Assembly: GCA_030272155.1 (NCBI GenBank)
Contig: CP126203.1
Span: forward strand, 3,844,001 to 3,908,000
Direction of reading: 5' to 3'
DNA: 64,000 nt
From: Tetradesmus obliquus
Taxonomy: Eukaryota > Chlorophyta > Chlorophyceae > Sphaeropleales > Scenedesmaceae
Each line of letters begins with the position of its first letter. Position 1 is the first letter of the stretch. The notes below the pieces were generated by a model, which saw nothing but the letters and a program-made list of their open reading frames with translations, had not been told where the DNA came from and made no database searches. Below are positions 36,065 to 47,493 of the stretch, one piece after another. The position numbers were made by a program, and so were the translations under genes.

Positions 36065-37365
36065 CAACAGCAGCAGCAGCAGCAACAGCAGCGGCATGAA
36101 CTTTTAGAAGAAGTAGGGAACTGCCAGATCCAGTAGAGGAGCGCTGGTGAGCTACAGGGCACCACATTGAGCTGCAGGCTGTGCCTGGCGGTGCCTTGAT
36201 TATGCTTGAGTGGCAGCAGCGACCGAACAGCAGCAGCGAGCTGCCCACCCGCACAGCAGCTGCCTGCAGAGGCATTAGCAGCTTGCCTGCCGATGTAGCA
36301 TGTGTGCTGGATCAGCATTTTGCCCACCTGCAAAGCCGTGGCGAAGGTTTTGCAGCTGCACACCGTCTGCTACAACAGCAGCTGTGCTTCGCCAGGATGG
36401 CTTTGCACAGTGACTGGCAGCAGCAGCAGCGCTGGCATTTTGTCGTTTGTGAAGCTGCAAGTTGAAGCAGCAGTTGGAGCAGCACACTGGTGGCCAGTCG
36501 TGCAAGAGCCGGGCACCATTACGACACCCTAGCAGGTGCCTTCAAAAGCAGCAGGGTGTGCCTTTGTACACAGCAAGTTGTTGTTGTGCAGAAGACTGCA
36601 TCCTTGGGACACAGCAAAAGTATCTCTTAGGTTTTGCTTGTGTTGCATGGCAGTAGCAGCGTGCACTCAGGCCTGATGGCTGGACCACATTGCAATGCAC
36701 AGTGAAGATGCTTGAAGCCACGAAGCATCTTGCCTTTCAAGCCCGTGCTGCAGTGTCGCAAGGGGCAATGCAACCTTCTGTGTTAGGATGTGTGTGTTTC
36801 CGTCATCTGGGAGGTGTTGATGGTGCCGCTTGCTTGGGCTGGCATCTTCAAGTGTGCTGGTAATCGTTACCAGTTCTGGTGACCAGAACTGGTCACCGCC
36901 GGTGACGGTCACCTTGCTGCATCATGCGTGCGTTATGGTACTCACAGCACACCCGTGTGTTTCAATTATAGCTTCATTGTCTGGTTGAGGACTGCGATAC
37001 GCTCAGAAGCTCGTGTAACAGATTGTTTGTGTTGCACCGTGCAGTCAGCAAGTTTGCTTAGACTGTGGTGTACATGAGATCCATCAGATGCTCGGCATCA
37101 GGCTGCAGCAGGCAGCGCCCATCCTTTCATGCTGCTACAGCTACCAAAGCTCAGCTTTCAATGTCAGTGACCAACCCCATTTCAAAGCTGCTTTTCTGGA
37201 TGGCCGCCGAAACACACACTTACTTTACTGACTTCTTGTCAGTTGTATGGGGTCCAGGCTCAGGTCTTGACTCAAACCCTTGCAGCACAGATGTAGGCTT
37301 TGTAACCGGTGACCGCGGCCGTAATGCATTGAAGCACCTTCAGATAGCTGTTTGCGACAATCGTG
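36065..37365. other. Intergenic between TIM13 and the TrmH-type gene
   Basis: About 1.3 kb with no recognised gene. Contains the palindrome cluster at 36859-36913. Open frames at 36181-36465 and 37065-37400 have no recognisable domain. Confidence 0.5.
36859..36913. repeat. Overlapping palindrome cluster
   Basis: Four abutting or overlapping perfect inverted repeats: GGTAA/TTACC around TCG (36859-36871); ACCAGTTCTGGT/ACCAGAACTGGT around one G (36869-36893); GTCACCG/CGGTGAC around one C (36892-36906); GGTGAC/GTCACC around one G (36901-36913). Adjacent arms share bases. Confidence 0.95.
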
Positions 37366-37981
37366 ATGGAGCTGCCGCCGGAAAAACAGGAAGCCGTTAA
37401 CAACAAGATTGCGAATGCCCTGGCAAACCGAGTTGACCGCATCCTGCTCGTGCTCGAGTGCTGCGCCGATAACAAAAACTACCTGGCCTGCCTGCGCACT
37501 TGCGACATCCTAGGGGTGCAGAATGTCTGGATTATCGAGGCTCCACTGCCAGTCAGGGGTGGCAGCAAGCAGCAGCAGCAGCAGCAGCAACAGCAACAGC
37601 CGCAGCAGCAGCAGGGCCTGCAGCAGGACCAACAACAACAGCAGCAGCAGCAAAGCAGCAGCAAAACACTGGCCAATGGCAGCAGTAGTTCGGGCTTACA
37701 GCACAAAGGTCCTGACAAGCGGTTGACCGTAGAGCAGGTGAGGTGTTGAATCGTTCAGGCACACAGCGGACGACACGCAGAAGCAGGTTGCATATTTGGC
37801 CTCACTTCGAGACATCAAGCATCATCAGCAACAGGGCCTGTCATCTCACGTTTGATATCCTTCGGTAAACTGCTGGCACATCTACATGCAAACAAAATGT
37901 CGATGGAATGGCTGTGCTGCTGCTGCCGCAGGGAAAGAAGAAGGGCTGCATGTCACGCGATAGCACTCAGTGCTATGATTG

Positions 37982-38044
<63 letters not shown>

Positions 38045-39255
38045 CTGCTGCTGCAGGGGAAAAAGAAAGGCCGCATAGCACGTGCTAGCACCCAATGGCT
38101 GGACGTGCGTGTGTTCACCAGCACCGCAGCAGCAGTGTGGGAGCTGAAGGCTGGCGGCTGGGCCATCTGGGCTACAGACCTGAACCCTGGCGCGGTGTCA
38201 CTGCTAGACCCTAGCCTAGAGGTGGGTGGTCATGTTGGTCCACCTGCTTTACTCTTGAAGAGTGGTGTAGTAGGTGTAGTGCATCATGGTGTTCTTTTTT
38301 GCATCGATGTGCTGGCATGGCCTGGCCTGGCTTGGACAATAAAAGATGTCCGCTACTGCTTTAAGCAGCAGTGCGAGAGCTGAGGGCTGGCGGCTGGGCC
38401 ATTTGGGCCACAGACCTTAACCCTGGGGCGGTGTCACTGCTAGAACCTAGCTTACAGGTGCGGCAGGGACTTGCTGTTGATCAGCTGCTGGGCACAGGCT
38501 GACTGTGGGAGCCAGCAGAGCTAAACAGCTACCACTACATGCCCAGGAGACACAAAGTTGTGAAAGAGTGTCAATGGCACAGCTGTGCATGACCCTGCAA
38601 CAAGCCAGCCTGGTTTTGCGGAGGCAGCTGGCTGGTTGCTTAGGGCAACTGGACGCTGGAACATCACAAACTTGCTGTGGTCGGCAGCAACGTTTGTTCA
38701 CCCGCTGCTTGCGTGCTGTTTTGTTCCCATCAGTCTTGCGCAGGAGTTTCATGGTTTGGCAACCTTGGTAAGCTGCGTTGTGTTGAGTTGTGTGCATCTG
38801 CAGGTGCCGCAGCAGCTGGCCATAGTGATGGGCGTTTTGTGGCACAACTTTGCTTGACCAATACAGCTGGCGTGATTGTCTGCAGGCAACTGTCCTTTTG
38901 GTTGTTGCCACTAGGTGCCTGGGACATTACAAACTGCTGTCTCAGCAGCAGAGTGAATTCATCAACCTATGCAGATATTGCATGCTTCTGCAACCTCAAT
39001 GATTTGTGATGTGTTGGCCTGTTGTCCTGTGCAGGTGCAGCAGCAGCTGGCCATTGTAATGGGCAGGGTTTCCTGCGCTGTTGGTACCAGTCCTGTGCTG
39101 CACAACGTGAATGCAACCTTTTAGAACTGTTGTCTCATGTTGCTGCCTGTGCGTCTATATGCAGGTGCCGCAGCAGCTGGCCATCGTGATGGGCAGTGAG
39201 GCAGCAGGCGTCAGCCAGGAGATGAGGCAGGCGGCAGACAGGTGAGCCAAAAATT

Positions 39256-39307
<52 letters not shown>

Positions 39308-39384
39308 ATAACACAGGTATCAGCCAGGCGTTGCACGGGGCGGCAGATAGGTAAGAGGGCAACAGCCAGCAGCAGCACTGCAGA

Positions 39385-39440
<56 letters not shown>

Positions 39441-39892
39441 AGATGTACCAGATGATCCAGGCAGTTGGCTGCTGCTGCCAGGTCAGCTCTGAACATAACA
39501 GCTGTTACTTCTTGATTATGCTGCAAACCGCCTGGCTAAACGCTTTGAAAGTAGCACAATATGCTCACTCACCAACCCCATTCCACGTTCCTCCACCTGC
39601 ACTTTGCTGTTGCAGGTGCGTGTATCTTCCCATGTATGGTTTCACTGAGAGTCTCAACGTGTCAGTAGCTACCGCGCTGGTCCTACAAACCCTAATCGCC
39701 AGGCAGCCAGCTGTACGGGGCCAGCTGTTAGGAGAGGGCAGGGCGGCACAGCTGGAGGCCAAGTGGAGGGCTGCTGCTGCTCGGGCGCCTGAGTGCCAGG
39801 CGGGGGCGCTGCATGTTAAGCAGCAGCCGCAGGAACAGCAGCTGGACGAGCAGCTTGTGCATAGTGAAGGAGTGCAGGGGAACGGGAGCTAG
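37366..39892 (+). CDS. TrmH/SpoU-type (SPOUT) RNA 2'-O-ribose methyltransferase
   Basis: SAM-dependent ribose methylation of tRNA or rRNA. Exons: 37366-37737, 38057-38221, 39165-39241, 39616-39892; 296 residues, phases consistent. Domain signs in order: LLVLECCADNKNYLACLRTCDILGV (motif 1 with the N-x-x-x-x-x-R-T segment), a Gln-rich insert of about 50 residues, WELKAGGWAIWATDLNPGA, QLAIVMGSEAAGVSQEM (motif 2), and LPMYGFTESLNVSVATALVL (motif 3, which forms the knotted SAM site). This order and the N-x-S-V-A motif match TrmH. Bacterial TrmH modifies G18 of tRNA; the substrate here is not determined. The C-terminal tail is Ala/Gln-rich. The exon edges are duplicated several times (separate entry). 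Confidence 0.9.
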
Positions 39893-40100
39893 CAGCCACC
39901 AAGCAAGGAGATGATGCAGAAGTGTCTTCCCTGTACTAGCGGGGCCAGCTGCTAGGAGAGGGCAGGGCAGCACAGCTAGAGGCAAAGTGGAGGGCTGCTG
40001 CTGCTCGGGCGCCTGAGTGCCAGGCGGGGGCGCTGCATGTGAAGCAGCAGGCGCAGGCTCAGCAGCAGCAGTTGCAGGTGGAAGAGCAGCAAGTATAAAA
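37918..40100 (+). repeat. Exon-edge copies in and after the TrmH-type gene
   Basis: Copies found: exon 2 start at 37918-37962; exon 2 end at 38365-38460 (RAGGWAIWATDLNPGAVSLL plus GT donor); exon 3 start at about 38803-38835 and 39036-39060 (VPQQLAIVMG with acceptor); and the exon 4 tail at about 39935-40097, beyond the stop. That last copy repeats GQLLGEGRAAQLEAKW for 37 codons with five differences, all synonymous, then runs to its own TAA at 40095-40097. Confidence 0.88.
37982..38043. repeat. (CTG)20 run before a splice acceptor
   Basis: Uninterrupted CTG triplets ending 14 nt before exon 2 of the TrmH-type gene. Similar runs lie in the next intron at 39257-39303 (AGC) and 39388-39440 (CTG). 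Confidence 0.95.
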
Positions 40101-40739
40101 GTGCAGGCCTGCAAGGGAATAGCAGTTTGTCAGCAGTGTTCGGCAAGATTCTACGTTGAGGCTGCAGCCCCGGGCAGTACAGCCCAGCAAAGTATAGCCC
40201 GAGTAGCAGGTTGCTGCAGCAACAGCAGCGCAGTTTTTGGAAATCAGTTAAATACCATCAATGTGTTCCTCAACGGCGTATGCTCTTGACTGCAATGTGC
40301 CTGATCATTGAAGTGGCGCATGGTGGGGTGTGAGCAGTACAAGAGCAATACCCACCACTGCCCTCGGCGTGCTTGCGATGTGTGAGACACATTTCAACAC
40401 GGCTTTGGTGTTGGCGTAGGTTGGCGGTGTTGCAGAAGTCATGAGAGTCTCATATGATACAGATGCCCTGCTGCTGACAAGGGCTTTGGCAGCAGCAGAA
40501 CAGTGACAATGTGCCCAAGTGCGAGCCTTGAACAGAAGCACGGCTGCACCATGCTACTTATTTATGCATGCGAGTCGTATAAAGTCGCGGTCAAGTTTCC
40601 AAGACACGCACGCTCCGAGATCATCAGCCTGGGCCCTGCAATTTGTGCTTCGTCTTTCTACGTGCGCAGCAACTAGCAGAGTTCGTCCATCTTTGATCAG
40701 GCCCCCACGCAAGTAGTACCTTCATATACATTCGGACCA
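40101..40739. promoter_or_regulatory. CSN7 upstream region with TATA-like box
   Basis: TATAAAG at 40578-40584, about 156 nt before the CSN7 start codon, is a candidate TATA box. No other gene seen in this interval. Confidence 0.45.
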
Positions 40740-43700
40740 ATGGACACAGAAGCCAAGCTGCAGCAGTACCTGCTGCTGGGCAAGAGTGCAAAAGGCAGAA
40801 GCATGTGCGAGCTCATAACCAAAGCAACCGCGGAGCCGGGCCTATTCACTTTCGGAGAGCTGTTAGACCTCCCAAACGTACAAGAAGTAAGGGTGTCTGC
40901 TCGCAGCTAGGCATGCTGCTGCTGCATCCTGTGCTGTGTTTCTCACAGCTACTGCTGCTGTCTGTGTCCTGCAGCTACAAGCAGAGTTTGCGGCCTTCCG
41001 GGCGCTGCTAGAACTGTTCTGCTATGGCACATACCCGGAGTATCAGCGTGAGTGGCGATCTGCTGCACATGCTGAACAGCAATGCAGACGGTGCTGTGCT
41101 GTAGTTGCTGCAGTACTGCCTCGTGCACTTGTCCTGCAAGCTGTGCATGCACGCATGCAATGCCTTGTTACATGCATATTTGCACTGCTGCACACCATTG
41201 TACGTGTTTCTATGTCGCGCTTGCAGCATTGCGCCTACCCAACTCGTGAGCCATGCGTGCCGCAACAACAGATATGTGTAGGGTCGACATTGTACGCAGA
41301 CGCAACCTGTCCATATCTCCACAGATCCTGCTGCGGCTGCTTCCGCCACCCCCACTGCTGCTGCTGCTGCTGCTGCTGTTGTTTAATCCTGCAGAGCACA
41401 AGGCCAGCTTGCCGCCCCTCACGCAGCAACATGAGCTCAAGCTGAAGCAGCTGACAGTAGCATCGCTAGGGTCGCAGCAAAAGGTGGGGAGGGCGCCGCA
41501 GACTGCAGTTGCAGCAGCGGGAGCCGGGCAGCAGCATCAGTGCGTGCAACAATTGTGGTTTGGTGCTGGCTTGGAGTTTTCGGTTCTGCAGGTTGTCGAC
41601 TGGCAGGCATAGCAGAGGCAGCAGGGCGCGCAGCAGCGCAAGACACATGCAGCATTGTTGCAGGGGTACAGCAGCACTGTGAGCAGCATTGTTGCAGTGC
41701 TGTGGAGCGCTGCCGTGCCAAAGCAGCAGATGCAGCAAGCGTGCTACGCGGTGCACATGTGCATGCACGCGGCCACTTGGATCTCAAACACTCCTGTCTC
41801 ACCATTGGCTGCTGCTGCTGCCGCCGCTGCAGGTGCTGCCGTACGAGCTGCTGCAGGGCGCGCTGGCCGCACTTCCTTTGCTGGGCAAAACCGACGATGC
41901 AATGCTGAGTATTTCTGTGCTGCTGCTGCAGCGGCTGCGGTATGAGCTGCTGCAGGGCGCGCTAGCCGCACTTCTTTGCTAGGCAAAGCCTGTGATGTAA
42001 TACAACGCATTTGTTTGACTGCTGCTGCAGGTGCTGCCGTATGAGCTGCTGCAGGGCGCATTAGCCATAGGCACTGTGAGGGACCTGGAGGACTTCATCA
42101 TCAGCGACTGCTTCTACGCAGGTGCGTGGGGGTTTATTTCTGGTACAGCCTCATTATGGCCACACGCAAATGCAACTGTATTTGGGGGTTAGACATGCAA
42201 GCAGTCACTTACGCCTGTGATCAAGGCACCCTTGCTTAGCGGTTGTCAAACGGCCTGGCTGCAGGCAGCTGCAACAGCTGATCTTGGTTTCATCAATGCC
42301 AATGCGCATCTGGTGTTTGCATTGGCAAGCGCAGCTGTCCTAGTAATACTGCACATGAATGTCTGCTGTGCTGCAGGCCTGGACACGGGCAAGCTGGACC
42401 AGCGGCAGGGCTGCCTGCAGGTGCACGTCGTGGCAGCACCAAAAACAATGCACAATCGCACATGTACATGCATTCTGTCTGCTGTGCTGCAGGGCTGGTG
42501 ACGGGCAAGCTGGACCAGCGGCAGGGCTGCCTGCAGGTGCACGACATAGCCAGCACATATGTCTGCATTGACACAACACAATGGTCCATGCTGTTTGCTG
42601 TGCTGCAGGGCTGGTAACGGGCAAGCTGGACCAGCGGCAGGGCTGCCTGCAGGTGCACGACGTGCCAGCACATGCATTTGAGTCAAATCAAAAGTCAAAG
42701 TAACACAGTTGTACAATCTTTGCTGTGCTGCAGGGCTGGTAACGGGCAAGCTGGACCAGCGGCAGGGCTGCCTGCAGGTGCATGATGTGGCCAGCAGGGA
42801 CGTGCGCCCGGCTGAGGCGCGGGGGCTGGCTGACGCACTCAGCAACTGGTGCGTGCATAGCAGTGCGGTCAATGCGCAGCGAACACACTTGGCTGTTGCT
42901 GTGGCGTGTACATGCACTTGTGGTTTGCTTGACTGTAGTTGACTGAGGTGTTGTAGGAATGCTGGCTGCAATTGTGGCAAGATCTTTATTTCCAATTCTG
43001 GGCTGAGTGTGGCAAGCTAGCGCCAGTGCTGTGCAACCAGGTGCTGTAGGCACCTGCTGGGTACTGTCGGGGATGGCTGGCTGCCGCTGTGACGCAGCTA
43101 GGTGCTTGCCCCTGAAAGAATACCCAAAACATGCGGCTAGCTTGTGCTGGTGCTGACAGGTGTGTTTAGGCGCTCCTCTTGTGCTGGTGCTGACAGGTGT
43201 GTTTAGGCGCTCCTCTTCCTGCTGCTGCTGCTGCTGCAGGCTGGCCACTGCTCAGGTGCTGCTGGGCAGGCTTGAGTCAGAGGCTACAAATGCGTCCGCT
43301 GCTGCTGCTGCCGCTGCCAGCCGGCGGCGTGAGCTGGAGAGCAGGCAGGAGGAGCTCAAGAAGAACCTCAAGGTGTTGTCCTGATATTATGTATCATACT
43401 GATCAAGGATTTGCAGATGACAATGATAATATTAACATTAACTACTATCATCGATTACAATATTCGGTAACACCGATATAATGATGATATGAATGACGAT
43501 AGTGAGTGAACCTCAAGAAGGTCATGCGCAGCCCAGAGAGATCCCTGCTCTGTGTCACGTGCCGTTGATTGTCAAATTCTACATCCTTTCAAAAGCTGCG
43601 GCTGCTGCTGCTGGTGCTGCTGCTGCTGCTGCTGTTTCACAGGTTGAGCTGGAGCGCTCCGGTGATGCCGGCATGCTGCTTGACGATGCTGGCGGCTATG

Positions 43701-43786
43701 ACGTGATGGATGATGACCGCATCATGATGGGAGGGACCTCGGGCGGCCCTGGGCCAGCTAGCTTGATGAACAGGTCGAAGAGGTGA
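40740..43786 (+). CDS. CSN7: COP9 signalosome subunit 7 (PCI-domain protein)
   Basis: Subunit of the CSN complex that removes NEDD8 from cullins, in cytosol and nucleus. Exons: 40740-40886, 40975-41047, 41227-41245, 41408-41483, 42031-42121, 42734-42848, 43240-43372, 43643-43786; 798 nt, 265 residues, phases consistent, close to the human and plant lengths. Family landmarks in order: EPGLFTFGELLDLPNVQ, FCYGTYPEYQ, RLPNSLPPL, ELKLKQLTVASLGSQQKVLP, RDLEDFIISDCFYAGLVTGK, LDQRQGCLQVHDVASRDVRP and ADALSNWL, which follow the PCI core of CSN7 closely. A charged helix (RRRELESRQEELKKNLK) precedes an acidic, Gly-rich tail ending NRSKR. The 19-nt third exon is very small but needed to join RLPN to LPPL. 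Its neighbours do not belong to the complex. Confidence 0.93.
41830..42652 (+). repeat. Acceptor-side copies of CSN7 exons 5 and 6
   Basis: Exon 5 start (VLPYELLQGALA) is copied at about 41832-41875 and 41925-41990. Exon 6 start (GLVTGKLDQRQGCLQ) is copied three times at 42377, 42493 and 42609, before the real exon at 42734 (spacing 116, 116, 125 bp). Each exon 6 copy is 44 nt between a CTGCAG acceptor and a CAG|GTGCA donor-like site. Confidence 0.93.
43147..43220 (+). repeat. Tandem 37-bp direct repeat before CSN7 exon 7
   Basis: Two adjacent copies of a unit containing TGTGTTTAGGCGCTCCTCTT just before the pyrimidine-rich acceptor of exon 7. Confidence 0.85.
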
Positions 43787-43839
43787 GGCGGCTGCTGTTT
43801 TTTTGCTTGTGTGTCATTAGTATTGTCATAACGTGTTGG

Positions 43840-44090
43840 TTGGTGGTTATGACGTGATGGATGACGACCGCATCATGATGGGAGGCACTTCAGGCGGCCC
43901 TGGCCCTGCTAGCTTGATGAACCGGTCCAAGAGGTGAGGCGCGGCTGTTGCTGCGGTTGCTGTTGTGTCAATGATATTGTCATAAGCTTGTTGGACGGTG
44001 GTTGCCTGGGGGTGATGAGCTGATGATGGGGGGGGGGGGGCATCAGGCGGGCCTGGCCCAGCAAGCCCGATGAACATGTGAAAGAGATGA
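43840..44090 (+). repeat. Two downstream copies of the CSN7 terminal exon
   Basis: The copy at about 43846-43938 reads GGYDVMDDDRIMMGGTSGGP, then GPASLMNRSKR and stop: exactly the parental protein, with 10 synonymous codon differences and no replacement. A third, decayed copy lies at about 44000-44085 and contains a run of G. Confidence 0.93.
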
Positions 44091-47000
44091 GAACAGGCTG
44101 CATGTTGTTGTTTGTTTACCCACATGTTGTGTACAGCAGCAATGGCAAGGAAGCGGATGGCAGGCTGTGGAAGCCCGCTTGCCTGCGTGCATTGCTGTGT
44201 GTTCTTTCAGCTGTACACTGTGCAGTATTTCACCGAGCATTATGCATATGGCGGTCGTTGTATGCTGGGCAGCGCTGCAAACAAAAGCATTGCTCAGTCT
44301 GAATGAATACTTTGGTTGCATTATGCGTACCTTCTCAGCGGCGGCTGCGTTCCTGTGACAGCTTTCGTCCTGCCCTGCCGCACTGTCCGTGTGTGCTGTT
44401 CTGTGGCGACAGCAGGCGCAGGTAGACCCGCAGCAGCCGTGACAGGCAGCGGCAGCAGCAGCAGCAGCAGGCGCAGGTAGACCTGCAGCAGCCGCGACAG
44501 GCAGCGCAGCAGCAGCAGCAGGCGCAGGTTGACCCGCAGCAGCCTTGACAGGCAGCGCCGCGGTGCACATGCACCCCGCAGCAATGCGGAAGCTTCGTAG
44601 CAGCCACGACCAAGGCCCAGCTGTGTGATGCTGTCATTGCAGCAGCAGACAGCAGGGTGCAGTTGCCTCCCCTCTTGCAGGGACCTAAAGTAGCCGCAAA
44701 CACTCATGTTGCGTGCCGCGGTGAGATGCTGTCCTATGCAGGCACATGCAGCAGCATAAGCAGCAGGCGAACGGCCTAGCAGCAGCAGCAGCGGGTTGAG
44801 GCTGGGGCAGCTGGTCAAGATAGGCCACCTGCAGCATCTCTGCAGCGCCCACCGTCCGCGCCAGTGGTGTGTGGGGTGCATGTCGCCTTGTGTATGGCTG
44901 TACTGATGACACATTTGCTGTGCTGTGACATGATGAGGTGTGAGCTCAGGCTGGAGCACAGCTGTGCAGATGCCAACAGCAGCCGGAAGCCCAGCCAAAG
45001 GCAGTGTTCATTAGCAAGCGCGTGATTTGCTGGCGTTGGGATGACGGCGGCAGTAGCAGCAGCATGCAGCTGTCGATAGCGGGGCCCTGACAACTGCAGT
45101 CACTGTCAGAGTGATTTGCGGTCACCGCATGCCACCTGCAAGGGGGATTGTGGTTGCTGATTTCAGACTGTGTGTTTTTCATGTTGCATCGTCAGACAAC
45201 ATTTAATTATTGAGCAACATTGAGCACATTTGAGCAAAGCTTGGCTTGTGGGCCCTCATGTAACCACCCGTTTGCAAGTAGTGTCTGTCAAGCAAAGCTA
45301 GTGAGATATCTATGCAGGAGGTGAGTTGCATGCATGTGCGGTCCGCTGTTTGTGCGAGCTGCAAGCGCAATGTTTGAAGGGAAACAGTTTAGAATGCCAC
45401 CCGGCGTGCGGCAGCCACCTGTGCCCTGTACCCTGGTACTAAACCAGACCTGCATGCACGTTGCAACTCATAACATCAATCACAAGGGACAATGAAACGC
45501 TTGCATCTGCACTCAAAAGCAGGATGCACATGCTGCACTGCGCACTGCATACTCAACAAAAAAAGGCACAACAGGACTGCAGCAGCACACGCACAGCGCA
45601 CGTGCTGTGATAGGCAGCTCTGGATTCCAGAGCTGTGCTGAGCCCTAACATAGTACTGCTAGCTGGTAGCTGCGCACAGCCCGGCTGAGGCTCAGCAAAT
45701 ACAAGCGGTGCTCAGCAGCAGTAGCACACACCCAAACAGCAGCAGCACACATGCTCCACCGGCAGCACTGCTGGCAGCTCTGCATGCCCATCCCACCGCT
45801 GCGCACTGCCAGCACCTGCATGCACAGCTCAGCAGCAGCCGCAAACACCCACACAGCAGCCTGAAGCATATCTGCGATGATAACAAAGCATGTTCACGTG
45901 TGTACAGCTAGCTAGCTCCGAGCTGAACAGGCTGTTCACAATAGACCGACACATTCACAAGATACTTGCATTGCACAGCACACAGTCACCAGCACCATCA
46001 CGGCAGTGCCAGCACCACTGCCCTCTGCACAGCCAGTGGCACATGTCACACAGAATGCCGCCAACTGCCAGATCTGAGACCACAGGCGGCCTGCAGCACA
46101 GCACACTGCACAGCCAGTGGCCTATGTCATTTAGAAGGCCACACATGTACGAGCAAGTCAGAACACACCTCTCGTGGACCATGATTGGATCGGCACATGG
46201 AGACATGCATCAGCAGCACAGTACAGAAAAGCAACAAGGGCAAACATACTGCAGTGGGACGCGACAGGCACCAAGTACCACTAAAGGAACTGTACAGGAA
46301 CCAAGCTGATCAAAGCAGCATCGCAACGGCGGTGCCGCATGCATCGACAGAGCGCCGACAAACGTATGGGCGCCCAGCGCTGCAATCGTGCAGTCTCTAG
46401 CACTTTGTAGTTCTCAGGGAACAATGCACAGTGATCTACGTACGCATCCTGTACTGCACGCTGGTGCGCCAGGTGCCCAGAAGGACTAAACCACAAAGAT
46501 GCCGAAGCGCACAAAACAGCCGTCAGCTGTCATGTATGCATAGAGCAACCCAAGAGGGCAAATGTTGGACTCACTAGATGCAGAAACTCGCCCGCACAGT
46601 TGGCAGCAGCATTCAAGCCAAAACTAACTACAAGGATGCCCTGCCAGGCAACTATACAACGCTGCACATACGTGCCGCCGCGAACTCAGAGCAACTGCAC
46701 GCATGCGCAGCACAACTGGGCACCAATTGCTACCACAGGCTGGTTACTGATGGCCACAACAGACTGTGCACTGACAGGTACAGCACAATGCATTGTGCAC
46801 TGATCGCTACGACAGACTGTGCACTGATCGCTACAACAGACTGTGCACTGATCGCTGCAACAGACTGTGCACTGATCGCTGCAACAGACTGTGCACTGAT
46901 CGCTGCAACAGACTGTGCAGTGGTGCTCCAAGCTTCACATCATGCAGCCATCAAATAAAAACTGCCACATCATAATGGCGGTCTGCAACATGCTGCCAAC

Positions 47001-47493
47001 GCGCACCCCCTTTTGCTGTATGCAGCAAAATACTTACCACAGGAATCCATACACCAGCAAACTTTGATGACACTGCGATGACTCCACGAAAGCATATCAC
47101 GAGCTGGATGCAAGCCTGACCCCTGCTGCACACAAAAACTGGCCGGCATGGCTGCAGCACAGCTATCAAGTGCATGTTGTCAAGTGCAGCACTAACACTT
47201 GACGCACCTCACATACAGTCTTACTGTCAGAAACCGTTGCTGTTCTCACCGCTGAGTGGTCGCACAGCAGTGCCAGCGCAGTCACAAAGGCAGCATCCAC
47301 GCCAGGCCCAAGCGACCATGCCTGAAACCCAGACCCTGAGGCTGTCTATGTAACCGCCGGTTGTTGCAGCAGGCTGTCAGCCAGCATGCAGCTCTGATAC
47401 ACATCACAGCAGTCTGAGAAAGGGCAGCGCTGCTCTTGCTGTAGGACAGGATCCACAAAATGGCCAGCGTGCTGTCAGAACAAGTTGCTGCTT
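44091..47493. other. 3.4 kb convergent intergenic region between CSN7 and the LOR gene
   Basis: No gene recognised. Contains three near-identical units of about 55 bp at 44400-44560 (GCGCAGGTAGACC...CAGCAGCCG), a duplication of about 95 bp at 46020-46130, a minisatellite at 46790-46920, and a copy of the LOR last exon at 47246-47310. A 225-codon minus-strand frame at 44321-44998 is low-complexity and unconvincing. Confidence 0.55.
46790..46922. repeat. 24-bp minisatellite, about five units
   Basis: Tandem units of the form ACAGACTGTGCACTGATCGC plus four variable bases, nearly perfect. A diverged unit precedes it near 46760. Confidence 0.92.

Noticed and set aside
44321-44998. Minus-strand frame of 225 codons next to CSN7
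   Set aside because: Cys/Leu-rich low complexity generated by a tandem repeat of about 55 bp; no domain.
46790-46922. CRISPR or coding repeat
   Set aside because: Plain 24-bp minisatellite with no unique spacers; open in several frames only because its unit length is a multiple of three.
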